A stretch of 64,000 bases of DNA from NCBI RefSeq assembly GCF_001625215.2, contig NC_030384.2, positions 45,976,390-46,040,389 on the forward strand. The letters run 5' to 3'. This stretch comes from Daucus carota subsp. sativus (taxonomy: Eukaryota; Streptophyta; Magnoliopsida; Apiales; Apiaceae). The translations under genes were made by a program, and so were the position numbers. Every line of letters begins with the position of its first letter. Position 1 is the stretch's first letter. Positions 1 to 13,068 of the stretch are shown piece by piece. A model generated the notes under the pieces. It was not told where the DNA came from, did not search any database, and saw nothing but the letters and a program-made list of their open reading frames with translations.

Positions 1-486
1 GGTGGAAAGTCGACACTCATACATGGGTATGGACACTCCGACACTTATTTTAGGCACAAAACCTTGTAAAATTTTCAAAAAATTGCCGAGTACCATACCC
101 GGACACATATCCATTTTGGACACTTTTAGCAAGACCCACGTACATAGTGTATCCGTGCGTGTAATAATCTTAAGTATCATCCTATTGGAGCAAATTCCCA
201 TAATTTGAGGGTTCACGAGCTTGTCGTAATTATTTCAGCACTTGTATTGCGGATTGATGTAAAGATCATTCTATGATTTGAGAATTGTGGTGCCTTGCTT
301 GAGCTTGTACGATATGGGCTAATGCTTGTTATGGCTAGTACTAGAGGCGCTCTTGTGAGGATTTTTAATACCTCTTATGGATCTCCTTTGTAAGAGGTAA
401 CTTTTGGACTACTCTTTGATAAATGATGAATTTCTAGTTAACTTTTAAATTTGTATGGAGACGTGGCAATGATATATATATATACA
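1..486. other. Gene-free left edge
   Basis: No coding exon is supported here. The first 200 bases carry short repeated words (GGACACT, GACACTC, CGGACAC) and read like a fragment of a dispersed plant repeat cut by the window edge, but no termini are visible and I cannot assign a family. The only ORF, 68 codons at the left end, shows no recognisable domain. Confidence 0.4.
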
Positions 487-2227
487 TGGGGATGGTTCAA
501 TGAGGAACTATTCTATCGTGGTAACCTAGGAACTTTCAATCCGAGCCATACAATATCTATCCTACTCTAACTGCTTATGCCTACCCACTTTTGTGTAACT
601 GCTATAGCGTGTATATGTTAATCTGTACACATATAAATGATTTTTAATTTTGATTTTGTATTTTATATTATTAATATATTTTATATTTTTATTTTGCTAT
701 CATATATATTTTTTTGAGTTCTATTAAATCATACTATCAATATTAAAATATAATGTTTACAAAGTTTAGAAAACTATCTTCAAAATTTTAAGAACTTACA
801 ACATATTTCATAAAACCAAATAAAAAGCATAAAAAATATATTAAAACAAACAACAAAAATTGAAATATATGAAAAATAAAATACAGAACATATGAGAAAA
901 TCCAGAACAAAAAATACAGAACACTAAATAATTAAAATATATAACTTCCAACATGAGTTCGGTACTCCCTTTTTTATTTTTTAATTTATTGTATAATTTT
1001 TTTCATAAGTTACTTGCATTCTTGTAAATTATGTGATTCTTCCATGTATTAAAACAAATAAATACACATAATTTATAAAAAATACAGTACACAAACAAAG
1101 TTAATATATATACTGTATTATCTATGCTCTGTATTTTTTTATTAAATTTTATATATAGTTATTAGAATATTTTTGTTAAGTTCTATGGAGTACATAAAAC
1201 ATTGAAGTATTGGAGTACAAATCATAATTTTTTAGTTTGATTCTATATAATATCTTTGATTATCCAAATTTTGATATAATCTATCATTTATAAGTTGTCT
1301 TGCACATAATTGTCAATTAATCATTAATATCTTTCAACTTTAACAAGTATTAAGATTATTGTTCTGCTTATTAGTTATATTGCAGAATATAGAGTCCTAT
1401 GATTTATAAAAGTAATTATTTTACCATTTGATCACGATGTTTATGTTGCAGAACATAATGTGCATGTTGTCAAATATTTACAAATATTATTGGACAAAAA
1501 AAATTGAAATTTAGATGACTAGATTACATTTTATCAAACTTTGTACTCCAATACTCCAATTTTTTTTGTATTCCATAGAATTTATTGTATTCTTAATAGT
1601 TTCTTAGATCCTGTATATTAAAATATATAGAATTTTAAATACTATGAATGTATTTTATATATAAAATACAGAACACAAAATAATTAAAATATATAGAGTG
1701 CTAACATGTTATGTATTTATTTAATTATATATTTTTTCCATAATTTGCTTGTATTCTCTTGAATTATAGGATTCTTCCATGTATTATTATAATATATTTA
1801 GTTTTCTAAAATTTTTATTTTGTACATTTTGTAATTATTTATAAAATAAAATTTCTAAAAGAATGTAAATTAAGAAAATAAAAAATACTTACACAAACAA
1901 GTAAGTGACATCACATGTATAAAATTAGAGATACAGAACACGATAAACCTAAAAAAAGAAGCACATTTATCAAAGTACTCTAAGCATTTAGAAAAAAATA
2001 AAAAATAAAATAATATTATACTATAATAATTACATAACATCATGATATTATTATTTTTAGTATATAAATTTGTTAAGAGTACAGGACATAACACATACAA
2101 TAGTTTATAACGTACAAGTAACTGCAATCACATCACAGAACAGCACTATTTGCAACCGCTATCAGCAGGTTTTAAAATAGAGTTCCTAGGTTACCCATTT
2201 GACTAGTTCCTCGCTGAGAAGCCCCCA
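487..2227. mobile_element. TIR DNA transposon of about 1.74 kb, MULE-like, no transposase
   Basis: The ends are inverted copies. The left end begins TGGGGATGG and continues through GAGGAACTA and GGTAACCTAGGAACT (to about 535). The reverse complement of the right end (about 2180-2227) begins TGGGGGC and contains GAGGAACTA and the same GGTAACCTAGGAACT. Both ends lie in AT dinucleotide tracts, so an AT-rich target duplication is likely but its length cannot be read. The interior is very AT-rich with only short ORFs and no transposase, so this is a non-autonomous element. The family is inferred from long imperfect TIRs without a short fixed duplication; another TIR superfamily is possible. Confidence 0.6.
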
Positions 2228-2921
2228 TATATATATATATATTTATATTTATACTAGCTTATAACCCGTGCAATGCACGGGCGGTTAATATATTTGTTAT
2301 TTTATTATATATATTTTAAAGTTACCTAATTTTATTGTAAAAATAAAATTATGATAGAATAACATGGTTTAATAAATTTTTTACTTAACAGTTGGATAAA
2401 TTCTTCATAGTTAAGTCCGTCAAATGGCTAATTGAAAATTAGGTCGAACATATATATTTTAATGAGAATGTTAAAATATTTTCTTTTACATGTTATAATT
2501 TAAGGTGGCCTATAAACTCAGATATAAACTAACCAATCAACATTTGATATTTAGTTAATAATAATTAATAATATGGTATAAAACATACGCATGAACCAAA
2601 TACCTCCCCATCATACTAACCTAAATTTGATATTTTGGTTTAATTGATAATAAAAAATATACTATAACATGTTATAAATTTAAGAGCTCCGTGGGTCGAA
2701 TACCAAACGATTCACCAAACTCAACTAACTGACCAACCAAGTGAATTTTTATTTTTGGCTTTAATAGTGTAATAATATATAGTATATGACAGATTTGTAA
2801 TATTTCTTTTAATATGAGATCATTAGAGTATTTAAAAATAATGTTATTAATGTATTTTGGTTGAATAATATCACATGTTATTTATTAATAATTATATTTA
2901 ATGATATTATATTTTTATATA

Positions 2922-3720
2922 TATGGCGCCCGTGTTGATTGTAAAAACTCGGTTTTTTTAGTTAGAAAATCTAAAAAAGATAAAGCGTTTTGATTAAAAA
3001 GACAATTACTATGTTGCTCGATATTATTTTAGAAGATTGATTTTTTTTTATCTAAAAAATATATAAAAGATAATTTATTTTAGTTAAAAAGAATAATTGG
3101 TTATATATATAGATAGGCCCGTACTTCGGCCCAAGTACCGACCGCCCGACCAATATAATAATACTCCCTCTATTTTTTATTATTTGACTTTTAGACTTTT
3201 GGCACACATCTTTACGTATAAATATGTCGCCCATGTCCGTATTAATTGTAAAAGATTAATTTTTTAGTTGGAAAATTTATAAAAAGATAATATATTTTAG
3301 TTAAAAAAGTAATTACCATGTTTCTCAATGTTATTTTAGAAGATTGAGTTTTTTAGTCAAAAATATAAAAAAGTAATATATTTCAATTAAAAGGATTATC
3401 TGGTTATATAGATAGGCCCGTACTATGGCCCAAATTAAAAAGAATAATTAGTTATATAGATAGACCCAGAATAATTGGTTATATAGATAGGCCCGTATTT
3501 TGACCCAAATACTGACCTACCAAACTTTTAATGTTTCAGTTTTAAAAGGATTATTATTAATTAGTTATATAGATAGGCCCGTACTTTGACCCAAATTAAA
3601 AAGAATAATTATTTATATAAATAGGCCCAGAATAATTGGTTATATAGATAGGCCCGTATTTTGGCCCCAGTACCGACCGACCGACCAAATTTTTAATGTT
3701 TCGGCTTTAATAGTATAGTA
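2922..3720. repeat. Tandem repeats inside the Helitron block
   Basis: Two diverged copies of a unit of about 300 bp run from about 2922 and 3222, each starting near GCCC(A/G)TGT and containing TTATTTTAGAAGATTGA. A shorter unit, built round GGTTATATAGATAGGCCCGT followed by TTTGGCCCAA and ACCGACC words, recurs at about 3100, 3400, 3475, 3565 and 3640. A Stowaway-like end (ACTCCCTCT, 3162) interrupts the first unit. Internal minisatellites are common in Helitrons. Confidence 0.7.
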
Positions 3721-4010
3721 TAGATGGGTCATGTTCCTTTTACAACTCTTAGCCTAAGAACCCTTAGAATCCTTAGCTTTATTTTTAGCATTAATTAGGG
3801 TTATACAGCAGAACTGTACATGCAAAAAATGTTGTGTTTATGTATTATATTTTGAAATTATTTTTGAACACACAACGATGCAAAAAATATGTATTTGGAT
3901 TTAGAACCTGAAAATCTGTTTAAAATTTAGGATTCTACAACGAAATCTTAGTGGTTCTAAGGTTCCATTTTAAGGATGGGTACTCTCTTCAGCGCGACCC
4001 ATATAAATAA

Positions 4011-4019
<9 letters not shown>

Positions 4020-4042
<23 letters not shown>
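4020..4042. repeat. (AT)n microsatellite
   Basis: An alternating AT run inside the right part of the Helitron-ended block. Confidence 0.8.
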
Positions 4043-4046
<4 letters not shown>

Positions 4047-4224
4047 TAGTTCTAAAAATACAAATAAGATGAATTATTATATTATATTATATTTTTAATA
4101 GAAATTATAATTTATTACTAATATTAGATGTATTAAAATTATATAATATTATTTTTATAAAATACATAGATATTTTAAGAAAAAATATAAAAAACACCCT
4201 TGTATTGCACTGGTTATAAGCTAG

Positions 4225-5489
4225 TATGATTTAAAAGAAATAAGCCAATTATTTGAAGATAATACAAACATAAGTTACTGTTATCGTCCATGATTTTTTA
4301 AAATCAGGTAGGTGAGCAGAGTAGAGAATCTGGTGACCAGTAGCATTTACATTGTCCGTTGTCACTGTTGTTTTCAGTTTCTTTTCTATTTGCTGCCACT
4401 ACATTTTTTGTTGTGCTCAAATGGTACACTAACTAATAGAATTCTCGGGAATTGCATTAATGGACATATCCCCATTGACAAAATTATTACCTCTAGATTG
4501 AGAACTTTTCTCATTTCTTTTCAGAAGGGGGTTCTCGGATGGGAATACATCTGTCTATAGTGCAATGACATGGAAGCATATAGTCATTATATGCTTCCAT
4601 AAGAAGAACATGGTAATCTAGCATTATAAATCATATTGATCTTATTAAGTTTCCTGATATGTTATAAGAAGCAGCTTATACTGGTATGGTTTTCATACAA
4701 TGTGCATTTGTCATAGTGGTTACACTATTTAGCGATAACATTTAAGCACTTTTGTCTATCCACAGGATATGAGGATAAGAGTAAAGAGAGGGTCAAAGCT
4801 GAGGCAATTTGCCCAGGAGGAGTTAGGTTCTCAGTTCAATATCATTGCTGCAAGTACTGGATCTGTCTTGGAAACAGTCGGCGGCAAAACTTGTTTGTAG
4901 AATTTTTTTATACATTACATTAATAATATGCAGACAGAATCTGTTTTTCCTAGCTAGGTTGAAAAAACAGAACTATAATTAAGGCATAAATTAGCAGAAT
5001 TATTGTAAATTTATTGTATTTCTCCTGTAACTTGGTTTGATTTTCTGAAAATTGTACAATAATTTTTTTATGTATGAAATATTTAACTGCTTGATATATT
5101 AACAAGTTTTTAGAAGCCAAAGAGTGGACAATAGCATGACTCCAGTTTCCACAACAAGTGATTCGAAACAATAGTTTTATAAATTAGTCTGCTACTTCGC
5201 TACAAGAAGTTAAATCTACCAGCTCCCCCAGCTTGATACTTGGTCAGAAGTTGTCTTTTTGACAGAAATTAAGGCACTCTGATAATGTACGTCAATTGTA
5301 TGTTATTGGCATACATCGCACTGTCACCTTCTCCAGCAGAGGAGATTATTTTAATACTTGTATTGGGAAAAAAGAACACTGTTTCGCTTTTAGACTAGGG
5401 AAGATTTCCTCATTGCCTGCTTTAGGATAAGAGTTCTATGGGATAAGAGTTCTATGGGACTTTGACATCGCTTTCTAATAAGTTTACAA
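4225..5489. other. Spacer with a possible orphan exon
   Basis: No complete gene is seen. At about 4765 an acceptor-like CCACAG precedes an open frame of about 44 codons (near 4766-4900, plus) beginning DMRIRVKRGSK and ending GGKTCL before a stop. It has exon-like composition but no identifiable family and no convincing upstream partner. It could be the last exon of a decayed or captured gene, or chance. The rest is AT-rich and lies downstream of the minus-strand IQM gene. Confidence 0.3.
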
Positions 5490-8177
5490 TTACATGATGT
5501 AATTTACATCTTCATGATTTGTGAGTTGTGAAGGAGAGGCCAAGGGTGAAGCGGGAGAATCTTTTCGCCTATAGATTGGTGGTGTTGATGAGGACTTTGG
5601 AGATAGGCTAGTGAACTCCAGGGCCTGTAACCTTAGTTCTGCAGGATAGTCAGCAATGCAGCCAATTCTCGGGCCAGCGCCTGTCGACCATTTCAGTGTG
5701 AGTTGGTGTCCCAACTGATATGACTTTGCAGCTTTCTTGGAATTGATTCTTTCCAGTATTGCTTTCTTCGGTACATCAGCTCTAGGACTCTGAAGACCAC
5801 CGGAGAGAGTTCTTCTGTAATTATTTTTCGCTTCAAACACTTCAGTTTCTTCATGTACTGGAACCGTATCCGCCAAACTGGGGATATTATGGGGTTGGAG
5901 GGACTCTGAGGTTGTATCTTCAATACTACCATCTCTACTTAATTTTCCTTCGTCATTATTTTCAGCATCTTCACTTGCTTTGCGTATCTGATGACAATGT
6001 AGACAACTTCTCGAGTCAAATAATAAATCGAACTATGACATGGATTGGAGATCCCAGATCAATAATTCTACAGTTCCTTATAACTTGGAAGCAAATTTTT
6101 ATTGAATTTGAAAAACTAAGATACATACTTCAACTTCATCAAGGTTGACTCCATTATCCTTGAGGAACGACAGTAAACTGTCGAGCCTTTCATCAGTTGG
6201 CCGGTAATGTCCACTGTATGCCGAGATAGACTGGATAGATATTCAAGGTTAACTTAAAATTCTTAATAGATAAAAGATGGAACTCCGACGTCCCCATAGA
6301 TATTCTATTACAGAAAGCAAAGAATGGTATTCAAGATACGATACCATAGGGCAGTACTTCAGCATACCTTAAGTGTTCCATTATTTACCACAAGCCTTCC
6401 AGCAGCTAAAGTAGCCCCTCCAGCGAGGAAGCTTGAATGATGAAAACCTCCTTTCTTTTTCTGAATTTAAAAGATGACAGCATGAATAAATGAGCAAGAA
6501 AAAAACAGAGAAATCAAATTTGAACAAGAATTTCACTACATATTTTTCATCTTCCTCGAGATCTCACCTCTCCAGCATAGAGCTTCTGATAGGTACTCAT
6601 CACAAATATCCATTTTGCCCCAGGCAATCCGTTATTTGTATCTAAAAAAATTCCAGTCTGTTGATGCACTATTTTTCCCTTAACAACAACATATTCATAG
6701 TGTTCCCTCTCTTGCTGATTATTGCAGAAAGATGAACCATAACATACAGTGAGTAAAAATGTCCATAGAGAGAGAGAGAGAGGGTAGTCCAATTATATTT
6801 ACTTGTTAATGGAACACAATCAGGTAACACAAAGAAAAGAGTACACATACAGTTCCAAGGTACTTGATGCATTGTTGGCGAAGCTTCGATCTGGGGCATT
6901 TTGGAAGATCAACATCTTTGCCATCCCCAATATCTAACCTGGAAAATCATGAACTACAGATTGACTTCCCTTTACTTTGTAATCCTTTCATAATAAATGT
7001 GGATGATCATGAACAAGAAATTGTAGGTCACAAGGAGCCTTTGAGGAGAAAAAAATGAAAAAGTCACAGTTAAGCTTTTACAGGAAATGCATTGGTGCCA
7101 TCCTTATCCAGGAATTCAAGTCCATAATTCAAAATATGCAGGTGAGCTGAAAAATAAAAACTGACCAGTAGAAAAATGGTTGGCCTGCATCAGCTTTACA
7201 CCACTCCTCGTAATACAGATGCAAGCTATGCCCATATCGGTGTCTCGGATCAATCTAGTATATAAATTATGATCAGTAAAAAATCAGCAAGGAGCATTAT
7301 AGACAAACAATGTGGTAAAAGATTGAAAAATCAAGGCAGGATAAAGAAAATAATAAGATTACAGCTTCAATCCAATGCTGAAGTGCCAGTTTTTGTGCTT
7401 TAGCATCTACGGACAAACCCTGACCCACCTACACAGAGTTAGAACACACAATTAGAAAACCACAATTTCTGTGATTCGGCATCTCAGAGATTTCCTGTTA
7501 CTGTAGTATACTCTCAGTTTCTTACACAAACTAGAAAAACACACACCAGAAACAGATACCTTGGAAGCATTTAGAGAGACTCGGTTCCACCTCGAAGCCG
7601 CTGTCTCTGGCTTGGAGAAATTGAAGAAAGAAATCGTGCTGTGATTCAGCCTCGCAAAATCAATTGCCTGCCACCTACATTATTTACAACCAGAAAAACA
7701 AAATCGCATATGAGGTCTCCTTTATCAACTCTACACAATAGATCTTTCTTACAAGCAGTGGCGGATCTAGGAAGAGTCATGCAGGAACACTGTGTCCCCC
7801 CTAAAAATTAGACAATTTTTCACCATTCTAAAATTTACAAATTTTTAAAAGTATTCGGAAAATTTTGAAAGTATATAAGTGTTTTCCGAAAATTTGGTAA
7901 TAACAAGTAGGCTATTGGTCGAAAAAGAAGTAACTAAACTAAGTTACCAGAATTCCTCGGCAGCAACAGCAGTATCAGCAAGCAAGCGGCGAGTACGATA
8001 ACCCCTATAGTATTTCTGCACCCTCATGGCCGCAGACTCACTACACGACTCATTATCATCACACTTTGAGTTGAGCACTTTGGTTTCCATCAACTCAGAG
8101 CCTGCAGATTGTGTACAGAATGGCCTTGCGGTGGAGTTGATATCGAAACTTGGAATGCTATTCGTTTCAACCTCCAT
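5490..8177 (-). CDS. IQ-motif calmodulin-binding protein, IQM family
   Basis: IQM proteins bind calmodulin, probably calcium-independently through one IQ motif, and are linked in Arabidopsis to stress, light and catalase regulation. Nine exons keep frame: 8177-7948, 7674-7560, 7428-7363, 7254-7166, 6938-6851, 6714-6568, 6460-6368, 6230-6129 and 5987-5490, giving about 475 residues, normal for the family. The IQ motif is near residues 50-70 ([13 protein letters not shown]), followed by family blocks [63 protein letters not shown] and [13 protein letters not shown]. The C-terminal tail of about 165 residues is polar and less conserved. Intron 1 (7675-7947) holds a short AT-rich repeat starting GCAGTGGCGGATCTAGG. 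The start, [11 protein letters not shown], is the only in-frame ATG at the head of exon 1. Position next to MDAR suggests the IQM3 clade, but the exact subfamily is inferred. Confidence 0.93.
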
Positions 8178-9758
8178 TCAAGTCTACAAATACCACGCAG
8201 TTGTAGAATTATGGTGCACGTTTAGGAGTCAGTCCAGACGTTTTTGTTTGAATGCGAGACGACTTTTTATATGCTACTATAAGAGAGACGACTGTTATGT
8301 GTAGTATAATCGTTTGTTAGATTCAGGACGACTCTATACAAAATTATATAAAGCTAACCACCCTCGGGTCCATGGAGGCATAATATTTTAGAATTTGATT
8401 TCGAATATGTTGATAATCTAAGTGAGCTTATTCTCTGTTGTTTCGGACATTCGAATTCGACTCTGACTCATACCGAAAATTATTAGAAAAGATATTAATT
8501 TATAAGGTATATAAGCTTGTATTGTCAAAAAATAATAATTTTGATTAACTATAATAAAACGTTAAAAATTCGTATAACAATTAATCAGGTCAAGTTATTT
8601 ATAATATATATACCCTTTTAAATCATTTTTTATAATATTTATCCGATTCTCATTAAGGATTCAAATTATTCATATTCGATTTAATATCTTTAGTATATAT
8701 ACTATTCTAATTTCGGATTCTTATTCCCACCACAGAGCTCCATTTGTCACAAATAAAATATAAAAAATTGTAAAAATCAAAAATTGACGTGGAACAAGAA
8801 AAGTAAAGGTGATTAGATGATGAGACAGACAGACGTACAAAATAGAAGCGTTATGAGAAGAAAAAGAAATGGATTTGGCTTTTGTTAGCACAGCAAGAGT
8901 GGCGAATTGCATTAATGGGCCTTACCAAACACATGCGCATCTATTGCAATCACCACCATTCATCAATGCATATGCTCTTCCTCTTGAAACCTGAATCCAC
9001 AGTTGCTTTGCAGGCTAAAATATGGCTGTGCATATGGCTTGCATACATAAGCTAAATGCGCTGTTGGTGATAATGATTTAATTAATGAAATTGGTACGTG
9101 GATTTGCGAATTGACTAATCAACCAACTACTTTAATTAACCAACAGGGTCTACAATATTGTCAAGTAGTACTTGTTTGAGATAAAGGATGATCTCAACCT
9201 CTATGTTCTGAACCTTGTTCTTACAAAAAGTAACTGTTCTAAAAATATATTCTTGTTTAATTTTACGACATTTCAGAGAAGCTTGTAACGGATATGAATA
9301 TTGTGTGATTCGCAATCCGAGTTCCGATAGGAGCCACCAATAATATGCAGTTATCGTATCGTTACATCAGATATATTTCCACTTCTTGGAAGTTTCGTAA
9401 CTGAGATATTCCTTCTCATCCCTAGTGGATGGTAAAATTTAAACTATTTATTATATTTAATTCATACGTGTAGAATAGCAGGTAGAGTCCGCAGATGAGA
9501 ATTGAATTTCCAAATCCAGTTGCTGTCAACTACTACTTGTATGGTTTTAAATTGGCATGACCCGTTTTATTCAAAGCTGTCCCAGATCACACTACTGCCT
9601 ATAGGCCAAGGACCTTGACACACCAATAACGACTGACCGGTGACCACACCATCCAAAACCCCAGGTCGAAGTCGGTCAAACCAATTACGCTCTCTTTATT
9701 ACTCATTCCGTCTCAAAATAACGGCTTTATTAATAGGAACATTAATCATAATATATTA
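8178..9758. other. Spacer upstream of the IQM gene
   Basis: It contains the IQM promoter and 5' leader, then AT-rich sequence to the first Stowaway MITE. No coding exon, RNA gene or transposon terminus could be supported; the small ORFs here show no domain. Confidence 0.4.
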
Positions 9759-10062
9759 CTCCCTCCGTCCCTTTTTATCTGTCCATTTTGGAAAAAAAAA
9801 CACATACCAAGGAATAATTGATTGTATAAACTTTTTCATTAAATACCTCAAATTAATATCTTGAAAATGGTGGAATACCCCTACTTTATGTCTTGAAAAC
9901 ATGAATTCAACCAAGTTTTAAATAAGTCAAGCCTTGAAAATTGAAATTATAGAGATATATTTGAAAAACTATCATTAAATTAGTTTTGAAAGTATAAATG
10001 GACAGATAAATAGGGACAAATTTTCACTTCCAAAGTGGACAGATAAATAGGGACGGAGGGAG
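9759..10062. mobile_element. Stowaway MITE (Tc1/mariner), 304 bp
   Basis: The TIR begins CTCCCTCCGTCCC, with the inverted copy ending GGGACGGAGGGAG, and TA sits on both sides. The inner TIR includes TTTATCTGTCCA and its complement. TIRs agree closely, so insertion looks fairly recent. No coding capacity. Confidence 0.93.
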
Positions 10063-11672
10063 TACTATGATTACACATTTCTTCTTAAACTTAGTAATGG
10101 TAGGATTTTAGGATTTCCCTGGTTTCACTGCTATCAGCTGTGATTTTAAGAGTATTCTATCGAGCACCTCAAAGACAAAATATTTGTTCTCAAGGGTTTA
10201 CATATACTATATTTCTACACATTCAATGCAATATAAAGAAACATAAATTGGAGCTCTGTATTAATCTCCATTTATGTCACTTTGGCAGAGAAAATTACAA
10301 TTTTCCCTCGACATGCTTTGCTACAAGATAAACATACCTCAACTCAAAATGACAACACATGATGGAAAGAGCAGAACTTTGTAGTTTCTTGAATTACACA
10401 TGAATACAGCATATCAGTACATGTCCATGTAATGGGCAAAATTGTGCGGTAAAGAGCAAATATCTGAGTTCAGCACGAGAGTGAAATGACCACCACTATT
10501 ACCATGTAGGTGCTCGCCTGCCAGTTTCCATTACATATAATTCTCCCCATTTTCAACGTTTATATTATCACAGTACCCACACACAAATTACAAACACAAT
10601 AACAATATATTCCCCAGCAAAACCCATTGGTAAACTGGAAACAAATTTACTTTAACAAATACAGATTGATAAATGCAACATGTCAAGATAAAATATAAGT
10701 TTAGAAATGGAGGGAATAACTCATAGAGACGTATCTAACATCGGCTGACATTAACAATAACTTATCTCTAGTTTTCAGGAGTGAGTAAATGATGTCACCA
10801 GTAATTAAGTGGAAATATGAGTTGGTCTGCATTGCCTGCTATACTGCATATCATGGGACTCCACTTTACAGATCAAAGCAGGGAGCGATCACAGGCTTTG
10901 CGTTTAAGACTCGAGACTACTATGACACTGTGGTGATTTGTGTTTAATCTCACACTCAATGTACATACTCGCACTATATATAGATATACGGGAGATAACA
11001 AGTCCTGACTTCCTCTAAACTAAACAAATAAAGATATGTTATTGGTTGAAGCACAACACCCTGTCCTGTGGAAGATTATAAGCACATCCTACCTACAACA
11101 ACTTCTAACTACAAGTGAACCATCACATATAATTTGTGCACGCATTGAAAACCTTTTCTGACCCTATATTAAAGTTAGTTTTCTAGAAACTTTGAAGTTA
11201 ATAAAATGGCCTGGATATCTAGCAAAAAATAAAATAAAATAAAATTGCCAGGATGATGTCAGAAATTACACTAAAAGATTTCTGGTATCATATTCTAACA
11301 TATATATGAAGTACTACATATTAGCGAGATTCTAGAATGGTACACCATGCATACTAAGGGTTGAGTACTTCTGTATATGCATACTTGGTCCATGTTTATT
11401 GGTACTGGTCACTACTAAAGATTCCCTGTTCACTCTAAGACTCATAAGGCAATCTATCAAGGAGTAACAAGAATGTTAAATTCGAGAATGATCTACTAGA
11501 TTCAAGAACAACAAAAGGTCCAACCAAATACCAACAAGTCAACAAGACAACAACAGTCGTTAGATGCCATCACACCATCTAAACTGATAGCAGTTATTCA
11601 ATTATATAACAGAGTCTCTAAAAGATTAACTGAGATCACTTCACATAAGAAGAGCCTCTACCAACTCCCAGC
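10063..11672. other. Spacer downstream of RPP2
   Basis: AT-rich sequence without a supportable gene. The part nearest 11672 should hold the RPP2 3' UTR and poly(A) region. I see no transposon ends or structured RNA gene. Confidence 0.4.
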
Positions 11673-13068
11673 TTAATCAAAAAGGCTGAGGCACATGTCC
11701 TGCACAAAGTGATATTATGTCAAATACATAACTCCATAAGCATCTTCCTTCTATATACATGCATCAGAAATGCAAAAATATCCTAACATCAATATGCTTA
11801 ACTATTAGACTATTGCAAATTAGAGCATGAGTTCTATTGTTATTCGAAGTCAAAATTTCAATTAGATGGTGAAATTGATACTTAAGTATAACAACAATAG
11901 TATAATAAAACAAATTGCGGTAAGAGCTAATCACAGTGGTATTAAGATTGTACTCAGTACTCACATCATCAGATTCTCCCTCATCCTCCGCCTTTTCTTC
12001 TTTCTTGGCCTCTGCTGCAGCAGGAGGAGCGGCTCCACCAGTAGCAGGTGCAGCTACAGCCACAGCACCAGCGCCACCAGAAGGGACAGACGCCAACTTT
12101 TCTCGTCCAGATGCAATGAGTTCTGTAATATCCTTGCCCTTAACTTGAGACAGAAGCAATTCAATTCGGTCATCCTCAGCTTCAGCTCCAACTGTATACC
12201 AGATATAATTGACATAAATATATATGCAAAGCATTAACTATTGAAAGCCAACATCTGGACATAACACAAACAAATAAAAAAAAAATCGACAAACCTACAC
12301 AGAACCACCAACTATCCTTAACAAATATCACTCCAAATGAAATAGAAGTGAGGATGTAAGTAAGATTTTAGCATTCAGCAAACCAGCATCTGCACCAAGT
12401 ACTCTAAATTTCAGGGCCTCATTTTTCTGTTCATCCATGTTTATGAAATAGTACTAAAGTTAAAATTAAATAAAAAACGCTGCTATTAAGAATCGTATAT
12501 TATTCGCCCTTAATAACATATTATTCGCCCTTAATAACAACTGAAATCTATTCAATAATACAATTAATTACTTACACTAGACACGTTTACTATCTCAACT
12601 CCAATATATATTTATTTGTACATCATAAATTTTGTTCCATAAGCGAAATGCGTGTAGATCTAAGATGTGCGATTTATTAAGTATTTTGGTGGCATCTCGA
12701 AAATTTCTAAAATAATATTTTCGATACTCTGAGAGACCGGGTCACCATGCCCATGCAGCAGAGCATCGCAATTCACAACAGTAAAATAAACAAGAAAAAC
12801 ATGTGTGGCCCTCCCAGATCACAATCAGCCAATACACACGAAAGTATCATCACATCGTAATAATCCAAACCAAACACAGATCTCCGAAAATTTAACCAAC
12901 AAAAAATTACCCCCAGTAAAAATGCACAAATAAAAATTAAACGGAACCCTAGATTAAAGTTTTTAATCGATTGAAAGTACCAGATCCGAGAATGTTCTTG
13001 ATATCATCAGCAGTGGGGGATGTGTTGCCACCCAAAACAGCGAGCAAATAAGCAGCGATCACCTTCAT
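11673..13068 (-). CDS. RPP2: Cytosolic 60S acidic ribosomal protein P2
   Basis: P2 pairs with P1 on P0 to form the flexible ribosomal stalk that recruits elongation factors. Three exons, 13068-12981, 12191-11965 and 11699-11673, keep frame and give 113 residues, normal length. The N-terminal dimerisation domain reads [14 protein letters not shown] with [13 protein letters not shown] following. Then comes the Ala/Gly/Pro hinge (about residues 65-88) and the acidic tail, which ends [12 protein letters not shown]. The last exon supplies only nine codons including stop, so an ORF-only annotation would miss it. The tail differs from the usual DDDMGFSLFD/E at two positions (Gly to Cys, Phe to Leu). 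A telo-box lies just before the ATG. Identity is firm; the third exon is chosen because it restores the expected tail in phase with an AG acceptor. Confidence 0.93.

Larger units (their letters stand above)
2254..4224. mobile_element. Helitron-ended block with inverted termini
   Basis: The left end read on the minus strand is a 17-nt perfect-stem hairpin (CCCGTGCATTGCACGGG, 2265-2281), 7 nt, then CTAG followed by T. This is the classic 3' end of a plant Helitron (hairpin, short spacer, CTRR, insertion before T). The right end on the plus strand is a decayed version of the same structure (about 4195-4220), ending in CTAG at 4221-4224, again before T. Ordinary Helitrons have this structure at one end only, so this is either two elements in opposite orientation or a composite. 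No Rep or helicase ORF is present. The interior holds tandem repeats, described separately. Confidence 0.6.

Noticed and set aside
7757-7930. GCAGTGGCGGATCTAGG in IQM intron 1 as a full transposon
   Set aside because: Only one end is visible; no inverted partner or target duplication was found, so no element boundaries are claimed.
11936-12148. Plus-strand Ala/Pro-rich ORF
   Set aside because: Antisense shadow of the Ala/Gly/Pro hinge of ribosomal P2.
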